Source of the DNA: Bacteroidales bacterium
GTDB lineage: Bacteria > Bacteroidota > Bacteroidia > Bacteroidales > JAIOZK01
Assembly (NCBI GenBank): GCA_021740625.1
Contig: JAIOZK010000004.1
Coordinates: forward strand, 36,316 to 100,315
Reading direction: 5' to 3'
Length of the DNA: 64,000 nucleotides
Made by a program: the position numbers and the translations under genes. Shown in pieces: positions 51,431 through 63,100 of this stretch (positions within the stretch are counted from its first letter, which is position 1; every line of letters begins with the position of its first letter). The notes under the pieces are model-generated. The model saw nothing but the letters and a program-made list of their open reading frames with translations, searched no databases and had not been told where the DNA came from.

Positions 51431-52492
51431 ATGAGCGAGGGACAACAAAACATACCCAGAACGGAAATTGAAGCATTTGGTGAATTTGGCCTGATCGATT
51501 TGCTGACAAAGAATATCAAACTGAAGAATAAATCCAGTATCAAAGGCGTGGGCGATGATGCCGCGGTGATCGAAAAAGACGATGACAATTATTTGCTGGT
51601 GACAAACGACCTGCTGATCGAAGGGATCCATTTTGACCTTTCCTATGCCCCATTGAAACACCTGGGTTATAAAGCGGCCGTGGTCAACTTCTCGGATATT
51701 TATGCCATGAACGGTACTCCCAAACAGTTGGTCATTGGCTTTTCGGTTTCCAATCGCTTTTCAGTGGAGGCCATTGAAGAAATATACAGCGGTATCTACC
51801 TGGCCTGCGAAATGTATGGTGTGGATGTTGTCGGCGGCGATACCACCTCAAGCCCGAACAGTTTGTATATGTCGATCACAGTCATTGGAAATGTGCCAAA
51901 GAAAGAGATCACATACAGGAGTGGTACAAAGGAAGGAGAACTGCTTTGTGTGAGTGGTGACCTGGGTGCTGCTTATATGGGCCTGCTGATCCTGGAAAGG
52001 GAGAAAAAGGCTTACGAAGCCAATCCCAATATGCAACCCGATCTTTCGGGTCATGACTACATCCTGGAAAGACAATTGAAACCCGAAGCCAGGAAAGATA
52101 TCATCGAATTGCTGAAACAAAATAAAATTCAGCCTACTTCAATGATCGACATTTCTGACGGACTGGCTTCAGATGTCCTGCACATATGCGAACAAACAGA
52201 TCTGGGGGTGCATATTTACGAGGAAAAATTGCCCATCGACCTGGCTACTCTGAATGCTGCTGATGAGTTCGATATCCTGCCGTCCATCGCTGCTTTGAAC
52301 GGTGGAGAAGACTACGAACTGCTCTTTACCGTGAAACTGGAAGACCATGAAAAAGTGAAGGACCTGAAAGGTATTTCAGTGATCGGGCATATGACGGATA
52401 AATCCAATGGCAGATACCTGGTATCGAATGATGGTACGCATGTGACGCTGAAAGCGCAGGGATGGGATGCGTTGAAGAAGAAGGAAGAGTAA
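51431..52492 (+). CDS. thiL: Thiamine-monophosphate kinase
   Basis: 353 residues, PurM/ThiL fold. N-terminal FGEFGLIDLL, metal and ATP-binding GDDAAVIEKDDDNYLLVTNDLL, then YKAAVVNFSDIYAMNG, VVGGDTTSSP, the TSMIDISDGLASDVLHI block and GGEDYELLFTV. It makes thiamine diphosphate, the cofactor needed by MenD among others. The start at 51431 is the only good ATG. Confidence 0.95.
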   Translation: MSEGQQNIPRTEIEAFGEFGLIDLLTKNIKLKNKSSIKGVGDDAAVIEKDDDNYLLVTNDLLIEGIHFDLSYAPLKHLGYKAAVVNFSDIYAMNGTPKQLVIGFSVSNRFSVEAIEEIYSGIYLACEMYGVDVVGGDTTSSPNSLYMSITVIGNVPKKEITYRSGTKEGELLCVSGDLGAAYMGLLILEREKKAYEANPNMQPDLSGHDYILERQLKPEARKDIIELLKQNKIQPTSMIDISDGLASDVLHICEQTDLGVHIYEEKLPIDLATLNAADEFDILPSIAALNGGEDYELLFTVKLEDHEKVKDLKGISVIGHMTDKSNGRYLVSNDGTHVTLKAQGWDALKKKEE

Positions 52493-52511
52493 TTTATAAT
52501 TAACAATTATT

Positions 52512-52648
52512 GCATTGTGGGCTTTGGTTGTGTATGATATAGGCAGTTAGTCTGCGGAGTCGAAGACTGGACCGTCACACTTCGACTTCGCTCAGTGTGA
52601 CTTAATTTGCAGTTATTTGTACTTAAACCGCACAACACGTTAACAATT
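52512..52648. repeat. Dispersed ~130-bp repeat, copy C2
   Basis: Copy of 43532-43660 in the same orientation, about 80% alike by eye. Here the inner hairpin is longer: AGTCGAAG...CACACTTCGACTTCGC. It also starts shortly (19 bp) after a plus-strand stop codon, that of thiL. Confidence 0.7.
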
Positions 52649-52689
52649 ATAATGAAAAATTTTCCTGCTGAGTTGTTCTGAGAAACTTG

Positions 52690-54489
52690 ATGCCTAAAAA
52701 TAATAAAATAGATGCCATTGTGAAATCCCTGCCGGGGAAGCCGGGGGTTTACCAGTTCTTTGACCGGAAAGGGAAGGTGATCTATGTCGGCAAGGCCAAG
52801 AATCTTAAAAAGCGTGTTTCCTCCTATTTTACAAAAGAGCATGATGCGGGAAAGATCCGCGTGATGGTGAAAAAGATCGACAACATCGAGTTTGTCGTGG
52901 TGAATACAGAACTGGATGCGCTGCTGCTCGAGAACAACCTCATCAAGAAATACCAGCCGCGATACAACGTCATGCTCAAGGATGATAAAAGTTTCCCGTG
53001 GATCTGTATCAAAAAAGAGCCCTTTCCCAGGGTTTTCTCCTTGAGAAATCCCAACCGCAGAGATGGTTCGGAATATTTCGGACCTTATGCTTCGGTCAGA
53101 ATGATGAATACGATCCTTGACCTGATCAGACAGCTTTACCAGTTGAGAAATTGCAATCTGAAGCTGACCAAAAAAAACATCCAAAGCGGGAAATTCAAAG
53201 TTTGTCTTGAATATCACATTGGTAATTGCAAAGGTCCCTGCGAGGGTTTGCAAAGTGAAGAAGACTACAATGAAACCATTGCTTCCATCCGGCAGATCAT
53301 CAAGGGAAATGTTCATTCAGTTGCCGGTCGTTTGAAAGATTTGATGATGGAGTACGCCGCTAAACAGGAATTCGAAAAAGCACAAACGGTCAAGGAAAAG
53401 TATGAATTGTTGCAACGCTATCAGCATAAGTCGACCATTGTGAATCCAAAGATCCACAATGTGGACGTCTTTTCCATTATCTCGGATGTTGAGTCGGGAT
53501 ATGCCAATTACCTGAAGGTAGTGAATGGTGCGGTAGTACAGGCCCACACCATCGAAATGAAAAAGAAACTGGATGAGAGTGATGAAGAACTTTTGGCAAT
53601 TGCCATTGCTGATTTCAGGCAGCGCTTCGAAAGCGATTCCAGAGAGATCATCCTTCCGTTCACGGTGGATTATACATTTGAAGATCTCCATTTTACCATA
53701 CCGCAGCGGGGCGATAAAAAACAATTGCTGGATTTGTCAATCAGAAATGCCCGGTATTACAAGATGGAGAAAGACAAGCAGCAATCTCTGGTCGACCCGG
53801 AACGACATACCAAACGCATCCTGAAAACCCTGCAAAAGGACCTGCGCCTGAAAGAAGCGCCCCGGCATATTGAATGTTTTGACAATTCCAACCTACAGGG
53901 AAGTTATGCAGTTGCCGCCATGGTAGTTTTTAAAGATGCAAAACCGGAGAAAAAAGAATACCGGCATTATAACATAAATACAGTGGAAGGCCCCGATGAC
54001 TATGCTTCCATGCGGGAGGTAGTTTACAGAAGGTACAAAAGACTGTTGGATGAAAAGAAAGATCTGCCACAATTAATCGTGATTGATGGTGGGAAGGGCC
54101 AGTTGAGTGCTGCCCTGGAAAGCCTTGAGAAACTTGAACTGCGGGGTAAGATCAGCATCATTGGAATTGCAAAGCGACTGGAAGAGATCTACTATCCCGG
54201 TGATTCCGTTCCCTTGTATATCGACAAAAAGTCTGAAAGCCTCAAGGTGATCCAGCACCTTCGGGATGAAGCCCACCGTTTTGGCATCACGCATCACCGG
54301 AAGAAAGCAGAAAAAGGAACGGTAAAAACCGAACTTACCGGGATCAGGGGTATTGGAGAAACTACCGCACAGCAACTACTGAAGGAATTCAAATCGGTGA
54401 AAAAAATAAAAGAGGCCGGTTTTGAAAAACTGGCCTCGGTGACTGGTAAAGCGAAGGCGAAACTGATAAAGGATCATTTTAAGCAATAA
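52690..54489 (+). CDS. uvrC: Excinuclease ABC subunit C
   Basis: 599 residues. GIY-YIG nuclease at the start (GVYQFFDRKGKVIYVGKAKN), a Cys-rich region with CNLKLTKKNIQ...CLEYHIGNCKGPC, a UVR motif (QEFEKAQTVKEKYELLQRY), the RNase H-like second nuclease region (IECFDNSNLQGSY, LIVIDGGKGQL) and C-terminal helix-hairpin-helix (LTGIRGIGETTAQQLLKEF). The ATG at 52690 is used. It performs both incisions in nucleotide excision repair. Confidence 0.96.
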   Translation: MPKNNKIDAIVKSLPGKPGVYQFFDRKGKVIYVGKAKNLKKRVSSYFTKEHDAGKIRVMVKKIDNIEFVVVNTELDALLLENNLIKKYQPRYNVMLKDDKSFPWICIKKEPFPRVFSLRNPNRRDGSEYFGPYASVRMMNTILDLIRQLYQLRNCNLKLTKKNIQSGKFKVCLEYHIGNCKGPCEGLQSEEDYNETIASIRQIIKGNVHSVAGRLKDLMMEYAAKQEFEKAQTVKEKYELLQRYQHKSTIVNPKIHNVDVFSIISDVESGYANYLKVVNGAVVQAHTIEMKKKLDESDEELLAIAIADFRQRFESDSREIILPFTVDYTFEDLHFTIPQRGDKKQLLDLSIRNARYYKMEKDKQQSLVDPERHTKRILKTLQKDLRLKEAPRHIECFDNSNLQGSYAVAAMVVFKDAKPEKKEYRHYNINTVEGPDDYASMREVVYRRYKRLLDEKKDLPQLIVIDGGKGQLSAALESLEKLELRGKISIIGIAKRLEEIYYPGDSVPLYIDKKSESLKVIQHLRDEAHRFGITHHRKKAEKGTVKTELTGIRGIGETTAQQLLKEFKSVKKIKEAGFEKLASVTGKAKAKLIKDHFKQ

Positions 54490-54588
54490 GCGACTTCAAT
54501 ATTGATTTCAAAATGGACCGCAGATTAAACTTGCGTATGAATCCTTTCTTTTATGCCATATGATCAGAATGAGAAGGATCATTTCCTG

Positions 54589-55290
54589 CTAATTTTCTTT
54601 CAGATTGAATTTGACAGGAATTGTAACCGGTACCCTGGCTTTCAGAACTCCCTGCATACCCGGTTTCCATTTCGGCATTTCCCTGACCGCCTCAAGTACC
54701 ATTTCATCCAGGCCATAACCAAGTCCTCTTGTAATGTCAATGTTTGAAAGGCTGCCATCGTCTTCAACCACAAAATAAACATAAACCGTACCTTTGATAT
54801 TCATGTCCCTGGCTGCTTCGGTGAATTGGATTTTGTCGCCAAGATATTCATACAATGCTTTCATTCCCCCGGGGAATTCAGGTTTGACCTCAGGTATCAG
54901 AACAAAGGGAGGATCTGGTGCAGAAGGTTCTTCTTCCAGCTCCGGCAATGGCCTGTCAGGAATTGCTTTATCCTGATCAGCTCCGGCATCAAAATCCAGG
55001 TCCTTCGTATCATCGCTGTCATTTGTAATTTCTAGCTTGCTGATCCGTGGTTCCGGTTTTTTTGCTTTAACCTCTTCCTTCTTTTCATGTTTTGTAATAT
55101 CCGGTAATTCAATAAAGGGATTTTTGTTGTCCGGCTTGAGAATCACAGGCTTTTTCAGGGGCGATTTCCATTCGAATGCGGCAAGCACCATTGAGAGTGT
55201 TATGATGATCCCGATTTGAAAAAAGATGAATTTACTTCTTTCAAGACTTTTTCTCCGGTTGTTCCCGGAATTTGTTTTCTGATTTTTCAT
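54589..55290 (-). CDS. Energy transducer TonB-family protein
   Basis: 233 residues. One N-terminal membrane helix (IFFQIGIIITLSMVLAAFEW, about 26-45), a charged Pro/Glu/Lys linker (about 50-130) and a C-terminal TonB domain (about 145-233) with PGGMKALYEYLGDKIQF, GTVYVYFVVEDDGSLSNIDI and the final RVPVTIPVKFNL. It couples the proton-motive force to outer-membrane receptors. The neighbour at 55500 has the same layout, so the pair looks like an old tandem duplication. Confidence 0.9.
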   Translation of the reverse strand: MKNQKTNSGNNRRKSLERSKFIFFQIGIIITLSMVLAAFEWKSPLKKPVILKPDNKNPFIELPDITKHEKKEEVKAKKPEPRISKLEITNDSDDTKDLDFDAGADQDKAIPDRPLPELEEEPSAPDPPFVLIPEVKPEFPGGMKALYEYLGDKIQFTEAARDMNIKGTVYVYFVVEDDGSLSNIDITRGLGYGLDEMVLEAVREMPKWKPGMQGVLKARVPVTIPVKFNLKEN

Positions 55291-55448
55291 GATTTACAAG
55301 TTTTGATTCATACGGATTTGATTTAACTGTAAGGTAAACTTGTAACATAAGCATGGATTTTTGTTCTATTGAAAAAACAATAAGCATACCGAGCTGTCAT
55401 TCAGGACACTACAAAAAAGTTAACGGTTGGATTGGATCAGTAAAAGGT

Positions 55449-55478
55449 AAAAAAAAATCCGGCGCCTGGGCCGGATTT
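55449..55478 (-). terminator. Terminator of the upstream TonB-family gene
   Basis: The stem AAATCCGGC/GCCGGATTT (55455-55463 with 55470-55478) has a 6-base loop and continues on the minus strand into a run of nine T residues. It lies 22 bp past the stop of the gene ending at 55500 and should isolate it from the second TonB gene. Confidence 0.8.
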
Positions 55479-55499
55479 AAGTTCTTTTGGGTGTATTCT

Positions 55500-56174
55500 T
55501 TACTGCAGGGTAAATTTAACAGGCAGGTTGAACTGAACCCTAACAGGTTTCCCCCTTTGTTTACCGGGATTCCATTTGGGCATACTTTTAACAACCCTAA
55601 CAGCTTCTTCATCACATCCACCGCCGATACCGCGCAATACTCTGACGTCGGTAACAGAACCATCTTTCTCAACAACAAATGTAACGAATACACGTCCCTG
55701 AATTCCACTTTCCTTGGCGATTTCAGGATACTCAATATTTTTCTGGAGATACTGAAAGAGTGAAGTCTGCCCACCTGGAAATTCTGGCATGGATTCCACC
55801 ACAGTGAAGATCTCGGCTTCTTCCACTTCTTCTTCTTCAAATACCGGGACATATTCCTCGACCTCTGTTTCCATGTCGGCCTCCACATCAATTTCGATCT
55901 CATCTTCAATTTCAACATCGTCTTCCACGATCTCGATTTGAGTAACCTGTTTGGGGGGAGGAGGGGGTGGAGGTTTTACTTCCTGCTTGGTTTGTATGAT
56001 TTCTTCCTGGACGAGTTCCACATCTTCCCGCTGGAATTCCATCACTTCTTTTTTCTCGTAGGTTTTCCATTCAAAAGCAAGCAGAACCACACCAAGTGCA
56101 ATGATCAACCCGATTTGAATAAAAATGGTTTTTTTATTCTCAAGATCGGCTTTTTTTGATTTTTTTGCTTCCAT
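55500..56174 (-). CDS. Energy transducer TonB-family protein
   Basis: 224 residues. Membrane helix at about 18-36 (FIQIGLIIALGVVLLAFEW, nearly the same as in the neighbour), then an acidic linker with a PPPPPP stretch and long Glu/Asp/Val runs (about 60-125), then a C-terminal TonB domain with PEFPGGQTSLFQYLQKNIEY, GRVFVTFVVEKDGSVTDVRV and KPVRVQFNLPVKFTL. The acidic, proline-poor second half of the linker differs from the basic linker of classical TonB. Its own terminator follows. Confidence 0.92.
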   Translation of the reverse strand: MEAKKSKKADLENKKTIFIQIGLIIALGVVLLAFEWKTYEKKEVMEFQREDVELVQEEIIQTKQEVKPPPPPPPKQVTQIEIVEDDVEIEDEIEIDVEADMETEVEEYVPVFEEEEVEEAEIFTVVESMPEFPGGQTSLFQYLQKNIEYPEIAKESGIQGRVFVTFVVEKDGSVTDVRVLRGIGGGCDEEAVRVVKSMPKWNPGKQRGKPVRVQFNLPVKFTLQ

Positions 56175-56246
56175 AATTGTTTACTTTAACTGAAAAAGCT
56201 TTCCTTTTTGGATCGGCTAAGTTATTAAAAATTCTTGTTCGCTTAT

Positions 56247-56654
56247 TTATTTTACTAATTTTTTTCGATTCAAAATACCAAATGCAAAAATCCCGGTGGC
56301 ACTGCCTATGGTATTGGCAATGAAATCATAAACATTTCCACTTCTTCCAATGAAAACGTAATATTGCAATACTTCAAGGGCCAGTCCAAAGAACATCCCG
56401 GCAAGAAATGCCAGCATCTTTAATTTTAAACGTGATACTTCCTCATCGTATTGCCTGATCATTCCCAGCAATAGCAAATAGGAAAACACACCATAAAAGA
56501 CAAGATGGACCACCTTATCAGGTTTCAGCCAGTCCCAGAAACTGGGAATTTTTGGGAAGTAATTCCCCGGGGTTGAGGAAAGGATGAATACAAATAAGGC
56601 CCATAAAATGATGGGCCAGAAGTTCTTGACTGTTCTTATGAATTTAGGATTCAA
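56247..56654 (-). CDS. VanZ-family membrane protein
   Basis: 135 residues, four predicted helices with the VanZ blocks [42 protein letters not shown] and [14 protein letters not shown]. It overlaps the end of gcvH by 11 bp, so it is coupled to it. VanZ proteins outside vancomycin clusters have no settled role. The sprA-gcvH-vanZ order is common in Bacteroidetes. Confidence 0.87.
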   Translation of the reverse strand: MNPKFIRTVKNFWPIILWALFVFILSSTPGNYFPKIPSFWDWLKPDKVVHLVFYGVFSYLLLLGMIRQYDEEVSRLKLKMLAFLAGMFFGLALEVLQYYVFIGRSGNVYDFIANTIGSATGIFAFGILNRKKLVK

Positions 56655-57024
56655 TCAGTTCTTTGTATTGATTTGCGGATAAGAGCTCATCCAGCTCATC
56701 CTTATTCGTAAATTTGATTTTTATGATCCAGCCCTTGTCGTAAGGATCTTCATTGATGATCTCCGGATTGTCCTCAAGTTCGGCATTGAATTCAAGGATT
56801 TCACCTCCTACCGGCATGAACATGTCTGACACTGTTTTTACGGCTTCAATGGTTCCGAATGCCTCTTCTTTGTCAAGTGTTTCACCTTCTGTTTCCACTT
56901 CAACGAAAACAATATCGCCAAGTTCGTTTTGCGCATAATCGGTAATGCCGATGTATGCTTCATCACCTTCAACTTTGATCCACTCGTGATCCTTCGTAAA
57001 TTTTAAATTTTCCGGAATATTCAT
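56644..57024 (-). CDS. gcvH: Glycine cleavage system H protein
   Basis: 126 residues. Lipoyl-carrier fold: [30 protein letters not shown], and the lipoylated lysine in [20 protein letters not shown] (about Lys66). It carries the aminomethyl group between the P and T proteins, which are not in the window. It sits between sprA and vanZ. Confidence 0.95.
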   Translation of the reverse strand: MNIPENLKFTKDHEWIKVEGDEAYIGITDYAQNELGDIVFVEVETEGETLDKEEAFGTIEAVKTVSDMFMPVGGEILEFNAELEDNPEIINEDPYDKGWIIKIKFTNKDELDELLSANQYKELIES

Positions 57025-57053
57025 TGCTTAATCAATAATTGGTTTGTAAAGGT

Positions 57054-57061
57054 CAAAGGTA
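57054..57061 (-). promoter_or_regulatory. -7 box upstream of gcvH (TACCTTTG on the minus strand)
   Basis: The plus-strand CAAAGGTA is TACCTTTG on the coding strand, fitting TAnnTTTG, 29 bp from the gcvH start. It would allow gcvH-vanZ to be transcribed independently of sprA. Confidence 0.45.
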
Positions 57062-57111
57062 CAATTTTTTGATCAATTAAAATTAAAAAGAAAATTCCCC
57101 GACTGTTATTT

Positions 57112-60100
57112 TTACTGGTTCAGTGTAAAGCGGATGCTCAGGCCGGCATTGGTGGTTGAATTCCTGTACTGATTGGAAACAAAGGGGTTGTTGATCACCT
57201 TGTCGAAAAATAGCCTGATGTTGAATCGCTGGTTGATCTGATAGTCGGCAGTGGTATTGATGGAAATAACTTTCTGCCCTGCGGATACCTGATTAATATC
57301 TTCATCTACCCGCCTGAGGATGGTTTTGTTTGAACGAATTGAAAAGTCTGCCCTGAGGTCCAAATCACTTCTTACACGGGTACCTCCTCCGCTTCCTCCC
57401 TGTGTGATAAAAGAAAAGGAAACATCCTTGATTTTATATCCCAGTCCCAGAATGAACTCATTGGTTTGAACCTCCGTGAGTTGATTATTCACAAAGCTGA
57501 AGGTGAGATTTCTCGATTTCTTATATTCCACCCTGGAGCTCACATTGTTGTTCATGGTCACGTCAATACCAAATAGAGGTGCAAATTGCTCCATGATTGA
57601 AACAGCGGCAATATCATATTTCGGAATATAATTGTTGCCATTGGGGAAGAGGGTGCTTGGGTAACCATCTTTTTCCTTGTACTCGGTATATTGTGTAAAG
57701 CCGCCGATGCTGTATGAGGATCTGTAAGCGTGTGAAATTGATATTTTTCTGAAGTATTCTTTCAGGAATTCAATCTTTGTGAGGCCCGTATAGGTTAGTC
57801 TCCAGTTGGGGAGCGGGATGACCGGGAAACGCTCAAGCTTTGTTTTGTCGGGGCCACGGCCGCTGTATGCGGCAAGGAAAGCATAATGCATTACTTCCTG
57901 TGCTTTCGGACCATATCCTACCGGATATGTTACCACTTCTGTTTTTCCGTTAATAACCACCGTGTCGTTGAATGTCTGCGGGTTGGCTTGCCAGTTAGGA
58001 TTTCTGCCTGCCAAATCAAATGCAATATCCCTCCTGTATTCTTTAAAGGTTTCAAAGACTGAAGAAATATTGTTTGCACCATCTTTGCTGAAAGCGGTAC
58101 CTATTGAAAGGTACGACATGCTGAAGCTTCCTTTTTCCATGGGCGAGTATTTTCTGAACTCACCCAGCGAATCCGTACGCAAATATGATTCGGTTGTTCT
58201 GGAGTAGGCCCGGTCGGCAGTGATTTCAATACGCAAATCCGGGATGGGCTCAATGCTGGCCCGGAAATTAAAGTTATCGGAGAACTTTGTGGCAAAAGAT
58301 TGTGTTACCAAACTGTCGGGAGATATCCAGCCATATTTGATGGCATCATCGATCAAACCTTTCTGCTGGCCAAAAACAAAACCGATACCAGGAGCTATGC
58401 TGCTGGGCACATTGTCTTTAAAATAAGCCGTATTGCTGAACATGGCTGTATCAGGCGAATAATTCCAGTTGGCACCCAGGGCTGTGGGTTCTGGAATAAA
58501 GCCCGGCAAAAAGGTCCCGTTGGTCTGTGAATAACTGAAGGAGCTCTTTTTCAATCCCATCAATATTTTCAGGAATTCTTCTCCCACGATTTTGAAGTAG
58601 TTCTTTTTGGGTTTTTGATCTGTGGTGTCAGCAGCCTGCTGTTCTTCTTCACTTTGATTATCCTGTTGTGCTGATCTCCGGCTTTGCAGCTGCGAAATAC
58701 CCTGTCTGCCACGTCCACGTCCTTTGTCACCTTTCTGGTTCAGGCGTTTGAAATAAGGCACTTTATTATAAAGGCTTTCCAGGTTGAAATCACCATTCAA
58801 CTGTATGGTATTGCTTACCTCGATAGAATTTCCAACCCTGTCGCGGATAGACTTGGGAGAGGCATTCCAGAAATAATCTGCCTGGTATCTTGAGGTCAGG
58901 GTAATCCAGTCCAGCAAGGGAATTTTATCTATGGGCACCCTGTAGTTCAGGGAGGTCATTTGCTGGTATTTGTCAAGGCTCCCCAGCCTGAATATTTCAT
59001 CCACGATGCTGTCACGGTACATTTTGTACTCATCCGTTCCCTTGTCTGGAAGTCCCTGAGGTTCGTCAATGTATGCCTGTGCTCCTGCCTGAAAATCCAG
59101 GTTCAGGGATTGGGTCAAATCCCATTTCAGTCCGTAATTTCTGTTCCAGTCCCAGTTTTTCATCACATAGGTTTCCAGCTTAACCAATCCACGGCTTTTG
59201 TTCCTGAGTTTTTTCTCATTGATCATGCGGTTCATTTCTGTCCTGAAAGTCAATTGCTTGGGAAGGTATGAGAAATTGAAATCACGGATCAATTGCAGGT
59301 AGGATCCCTGCAAGAACTTAACATTACTTAAAGGCTGAACATTCTGGGGTTGTGTCGAGAAGTTATACCCGATACCACCCATATAGTTTTTCTGGATGTC
59401 GAACTCCACATCGATGTTGCGCATATAAATTTCGGAATAGGAGTACGAAAAGTTGAAGTTTTCAATATCATAAACCTGAGGTTTCGCCTGGGCCTTAGTT
59501 CTGTCTTTCCTAACATTGATAAAGTTTATGCTTTTTCTTTGCACATATTCCCTGGTAATCTTTTTAATTGAATCTTTTTCTTCCTCAGTATCATAACTGT
59601 CGATCTCTTCCTGCAGCTTCACATCCGGGTCAAGTGGATTGTACTCGGGAGAGACGTGGGTTTCAGAATAATCAAAGTGCATCGGGACTTTCACACCGCT
59701 TTCTTCGGGCAGGAATTTCCCAAGTTCAAGGTCTGTGGATATTCCGAATTCAGTGATGCGGTCGAGGGAAACTTCCGTGAGCTGCTGATCCAGGCTTCCG
59801 AAACCGGCCGAACTATGAGAACCGCTCAGTGTGATGCGGCCCAGGTCGGCCAGGTTGGCTGTCATCCTTGCAGATGCTGCCCATCCCCCTTTTTTGTTGA
59901 AATCTGTCAGGCGAAGCTCATTGACCCAGATCTCGGCGCTCAGCGGCTCCCCGCTATCTTCATCTTGCAGGGAGCGACGTTTTGGATTCCTGACACCAAT
60001 CATGATGGTTTTCACATCGCTGATGCTGGGCACCCCCAGGATGCTAATCTTATGATCCCCGAGATATTCAATATAAGGCTGGTTGGTAGAAATCCCACTG

Positions 60101-63100
60101 CCCGACTCCCGCATTTTAACATTGCGGTTTTGCTTGATCTGAACAAGCTCATCCAGGGTAATATCAAAAATATTTGCCTCGGGCCAAATGTTAAACACAT
60201 CATCATTAAACCATTCCGAAAAGGTCAGTGGAATTTCATACTCATAATAGTTTTCTGTCATATCCGATCCGATCCGAATAAAAGCCGTCAGGTCGCCACG
60301 TTCCAGTTCTTCCTCTCTGAACATTTTTTCGGCATGCACAAACATTTTTAGTTTTTTGTATTGCCTGAAATCAAAATCGGTTGTTTTGAATATTGCTCTG
60401 GCATCGCCATCTGCAAGATCTTTTATTTTCAGTACAAGGGATTGCTCGTTCTGCCTGATATAAGATGTTGTGGCAGCATTGATCTCTCTTTCAATACCGG
60501 GAGGAATGACGTATTTGATCGGACTCCTGTCGCCATTTTCTTCCACATTGAGTCTTGTAACATCAAACTGTGTTACTTCCTGCTGGCTTCCCGGAATATA
60601 TTCACCGGGCTCGAGCAATGAATACTGATAACGTCTCCATTCGCCCCTGACCAGTTCGAAAGTACCCAGGCGGCATACTATGGGCTTTTCGAAGCCTCTC
60701 ATAAAAACACGCATGAAACGGATGGATCTGAAATCACTGATATTCCCAATAACTTTGTCAGGGTTCTGAATAGGGATTTTAAATTGATACCATTTCACCT
60801 GATGGGCTTCTCCTGTTTGATCGGTATATGTTCTTTCTTCAATATCTGCAACATGATTGTATCCCACCCTCAGTTTATCCTTGTCCAGCTCAATTTTGTA
60901 CTGAAAGTATCTTTCTGCTTCACTCAGGGTATTGTCGCGGTTGATGTCTTCAATATTGGGTAACTGGGTTGCGGCGATGGGGTAACTTTCGGGATTCTGC
61001 TCGGCAGCCGGGCTATTCCCGTCCGTATTATTGAAGTTCTTATATCTTTCCAGTATGCTGTTATATCTCGGATCGGCGTCATAATCCGAACCCAAGAAGA
61101 AATGATAATTATCCGCCGAGGGGTCAGCCACAGCAGCTTCGTAAGCCTCCTGGGTGATTTCTCCGTCCAGGTATTTTTCTTCCATGTAAACCAGGAAATC
61201 GTAATCGGTAGGATGTTCAGTAAAAAAGGACCTTTCATCATCGTCGCTCAGACCGTCATACCCCACATCCTGGTAAGGCCGTGAATCAGGATCATCATCA
61301 AAAGTTTCTACCAGCGCCTGTATGGTCGGTATTCTACCCCATATGGTAGTATCTACATTGGTAACTTCAGGTCCGGTAGGCAAACCATTCTCAAAACTTT
61401 TCCTGGAATCTTTCAGGATATCCTCCGAAATATCACCCAGGTTGAAATAGAGTTCTCCTGAATTGGATGAATCTTTTGTAAAGGGGTCCATCATCCAGAA
61501 TTCAATGTATTCGATGTTGGCAGCCTCAAAATCAGATGTCTCAATACGGCGCATGATACCGGCCCAGCGACTTTCCGGGTCTTTCAGATTTCCTTCCTGG
61601 TCAATACCTGCCGAGATGTTGGGAACCGGGTCAACATCGTAGTTGTTGGGACCTCTTTCTGCAGGATAGTAAGCCAGGTTGAACACAGGTACATTGGTCG
61701 ACCTGCCCTGCTCGATGTCTTTGTTGGGGAAGAGTTCCTGCTGCAATACCTGCCGTACAGAATTCTTGTTGAGAATGGAGTCGGGGATGTTGGGCCTGTT
61801 TCCGGCATTGCGGTCGTAAAACAAGGGATCTATGATATACCAGGCCATCTTGGCCCTGTTCTTTCCGTAATTCAATCCCGATGATCCAATGGCTTCCGGG
61901 AAAAGATCGATCTGCCCCTGGGGTGTACTGGCCATGAACCAGGTTGCTATATTTTTAATATCGATGGTAGATTGGGCCCCTTCGAAATCATCGATATAAG
62001 CAGTTCCTGTTTTGCCGATGGCTCTTGAGTGACCTGGAAGGAAGTGGGCAAACTCACCTTCTATTTCGATGCGTGAAATAGCCTTGGTTTCGATCAGCGG
62101 TATCTTATCAACCATTTTTGTAAGCCAGCGGGATTCGGTTTCATAATTGAAGTTCAGGCCCCAGATGGTATTGGAAATGGGATCGTCCCCGTAATTGGTT
62201 TTTTGTGTGATGGGTCTTTCTGTCAGGTTGAGGATGGTACCCCCGAAAGTAAACTTTTCATTCAAATAGTGGTCGAAGTGCAGCCCCATCAATCGTTTGG
62301 TTTGTATAGAAAACAGGGCATTGTTTTCCATGGAAATGTTGATGGGTGTTCCCGAATTCAGAATACCGTCGTTGATGATGCGAACACGACCCAAAGTATA
62401 ATCAACGGTGTAATCCACATTCTCAGTGAGCTGGCGTCCTCCGGCGGTTACCGTAACGGAACCCCTGGGGATATTGAAGGCATTCAATGAAATTTCGTTG
62501 CTTACCGAGGATTTATAAAAACCCTCGATGGTATACTTGTTTTTGTCGGGGAATTGCTCCGCTCCCGCTTTTGTCAGGGTATACAAAGAATCGAAAGCAT
62601 ATCTGCTGGCCAGAGCGGTGTCGCTCCCGAAAAGATTGCGCAGGTATTGCCCGAAGGGTTCCAGGACACTGAAATAGACCCGTCCGTTGGATGCCTGTAT
62701 GGTACCGGCCCCGGTAGCGGCACCATTGATGAAATCAAAGAATCCATCAGGATATGGGTTTTGCTGGGGATCGAGGTTGTCAAAATTCATCAGGCGGATC
62801 AGCGGAACACCTTTGATATTTTCGGGTCCTTCGGTGAAATAGGCAGTGGGAACCCCGTTTTCATTTCCTGAATAAAAGATATTCAAAATAAAATCCTGGC
62901 GGTTTATCTGGTAAGCACCGAGATTGTATACGTTTTTCATCATAAGGTCCCAGATGGGGTTTTCGGTATTGACGGTAGTGCTTTTCAGGAGTTTTACCAT
63001 GAGCGCATCCGGGGATGGGATTCCCTGGTCGGAAAACTCACCCACCTGGTAAACTTTGTCATCACCGATTATTTGGTACTGGAAGGCAATGGCAAGGGTC

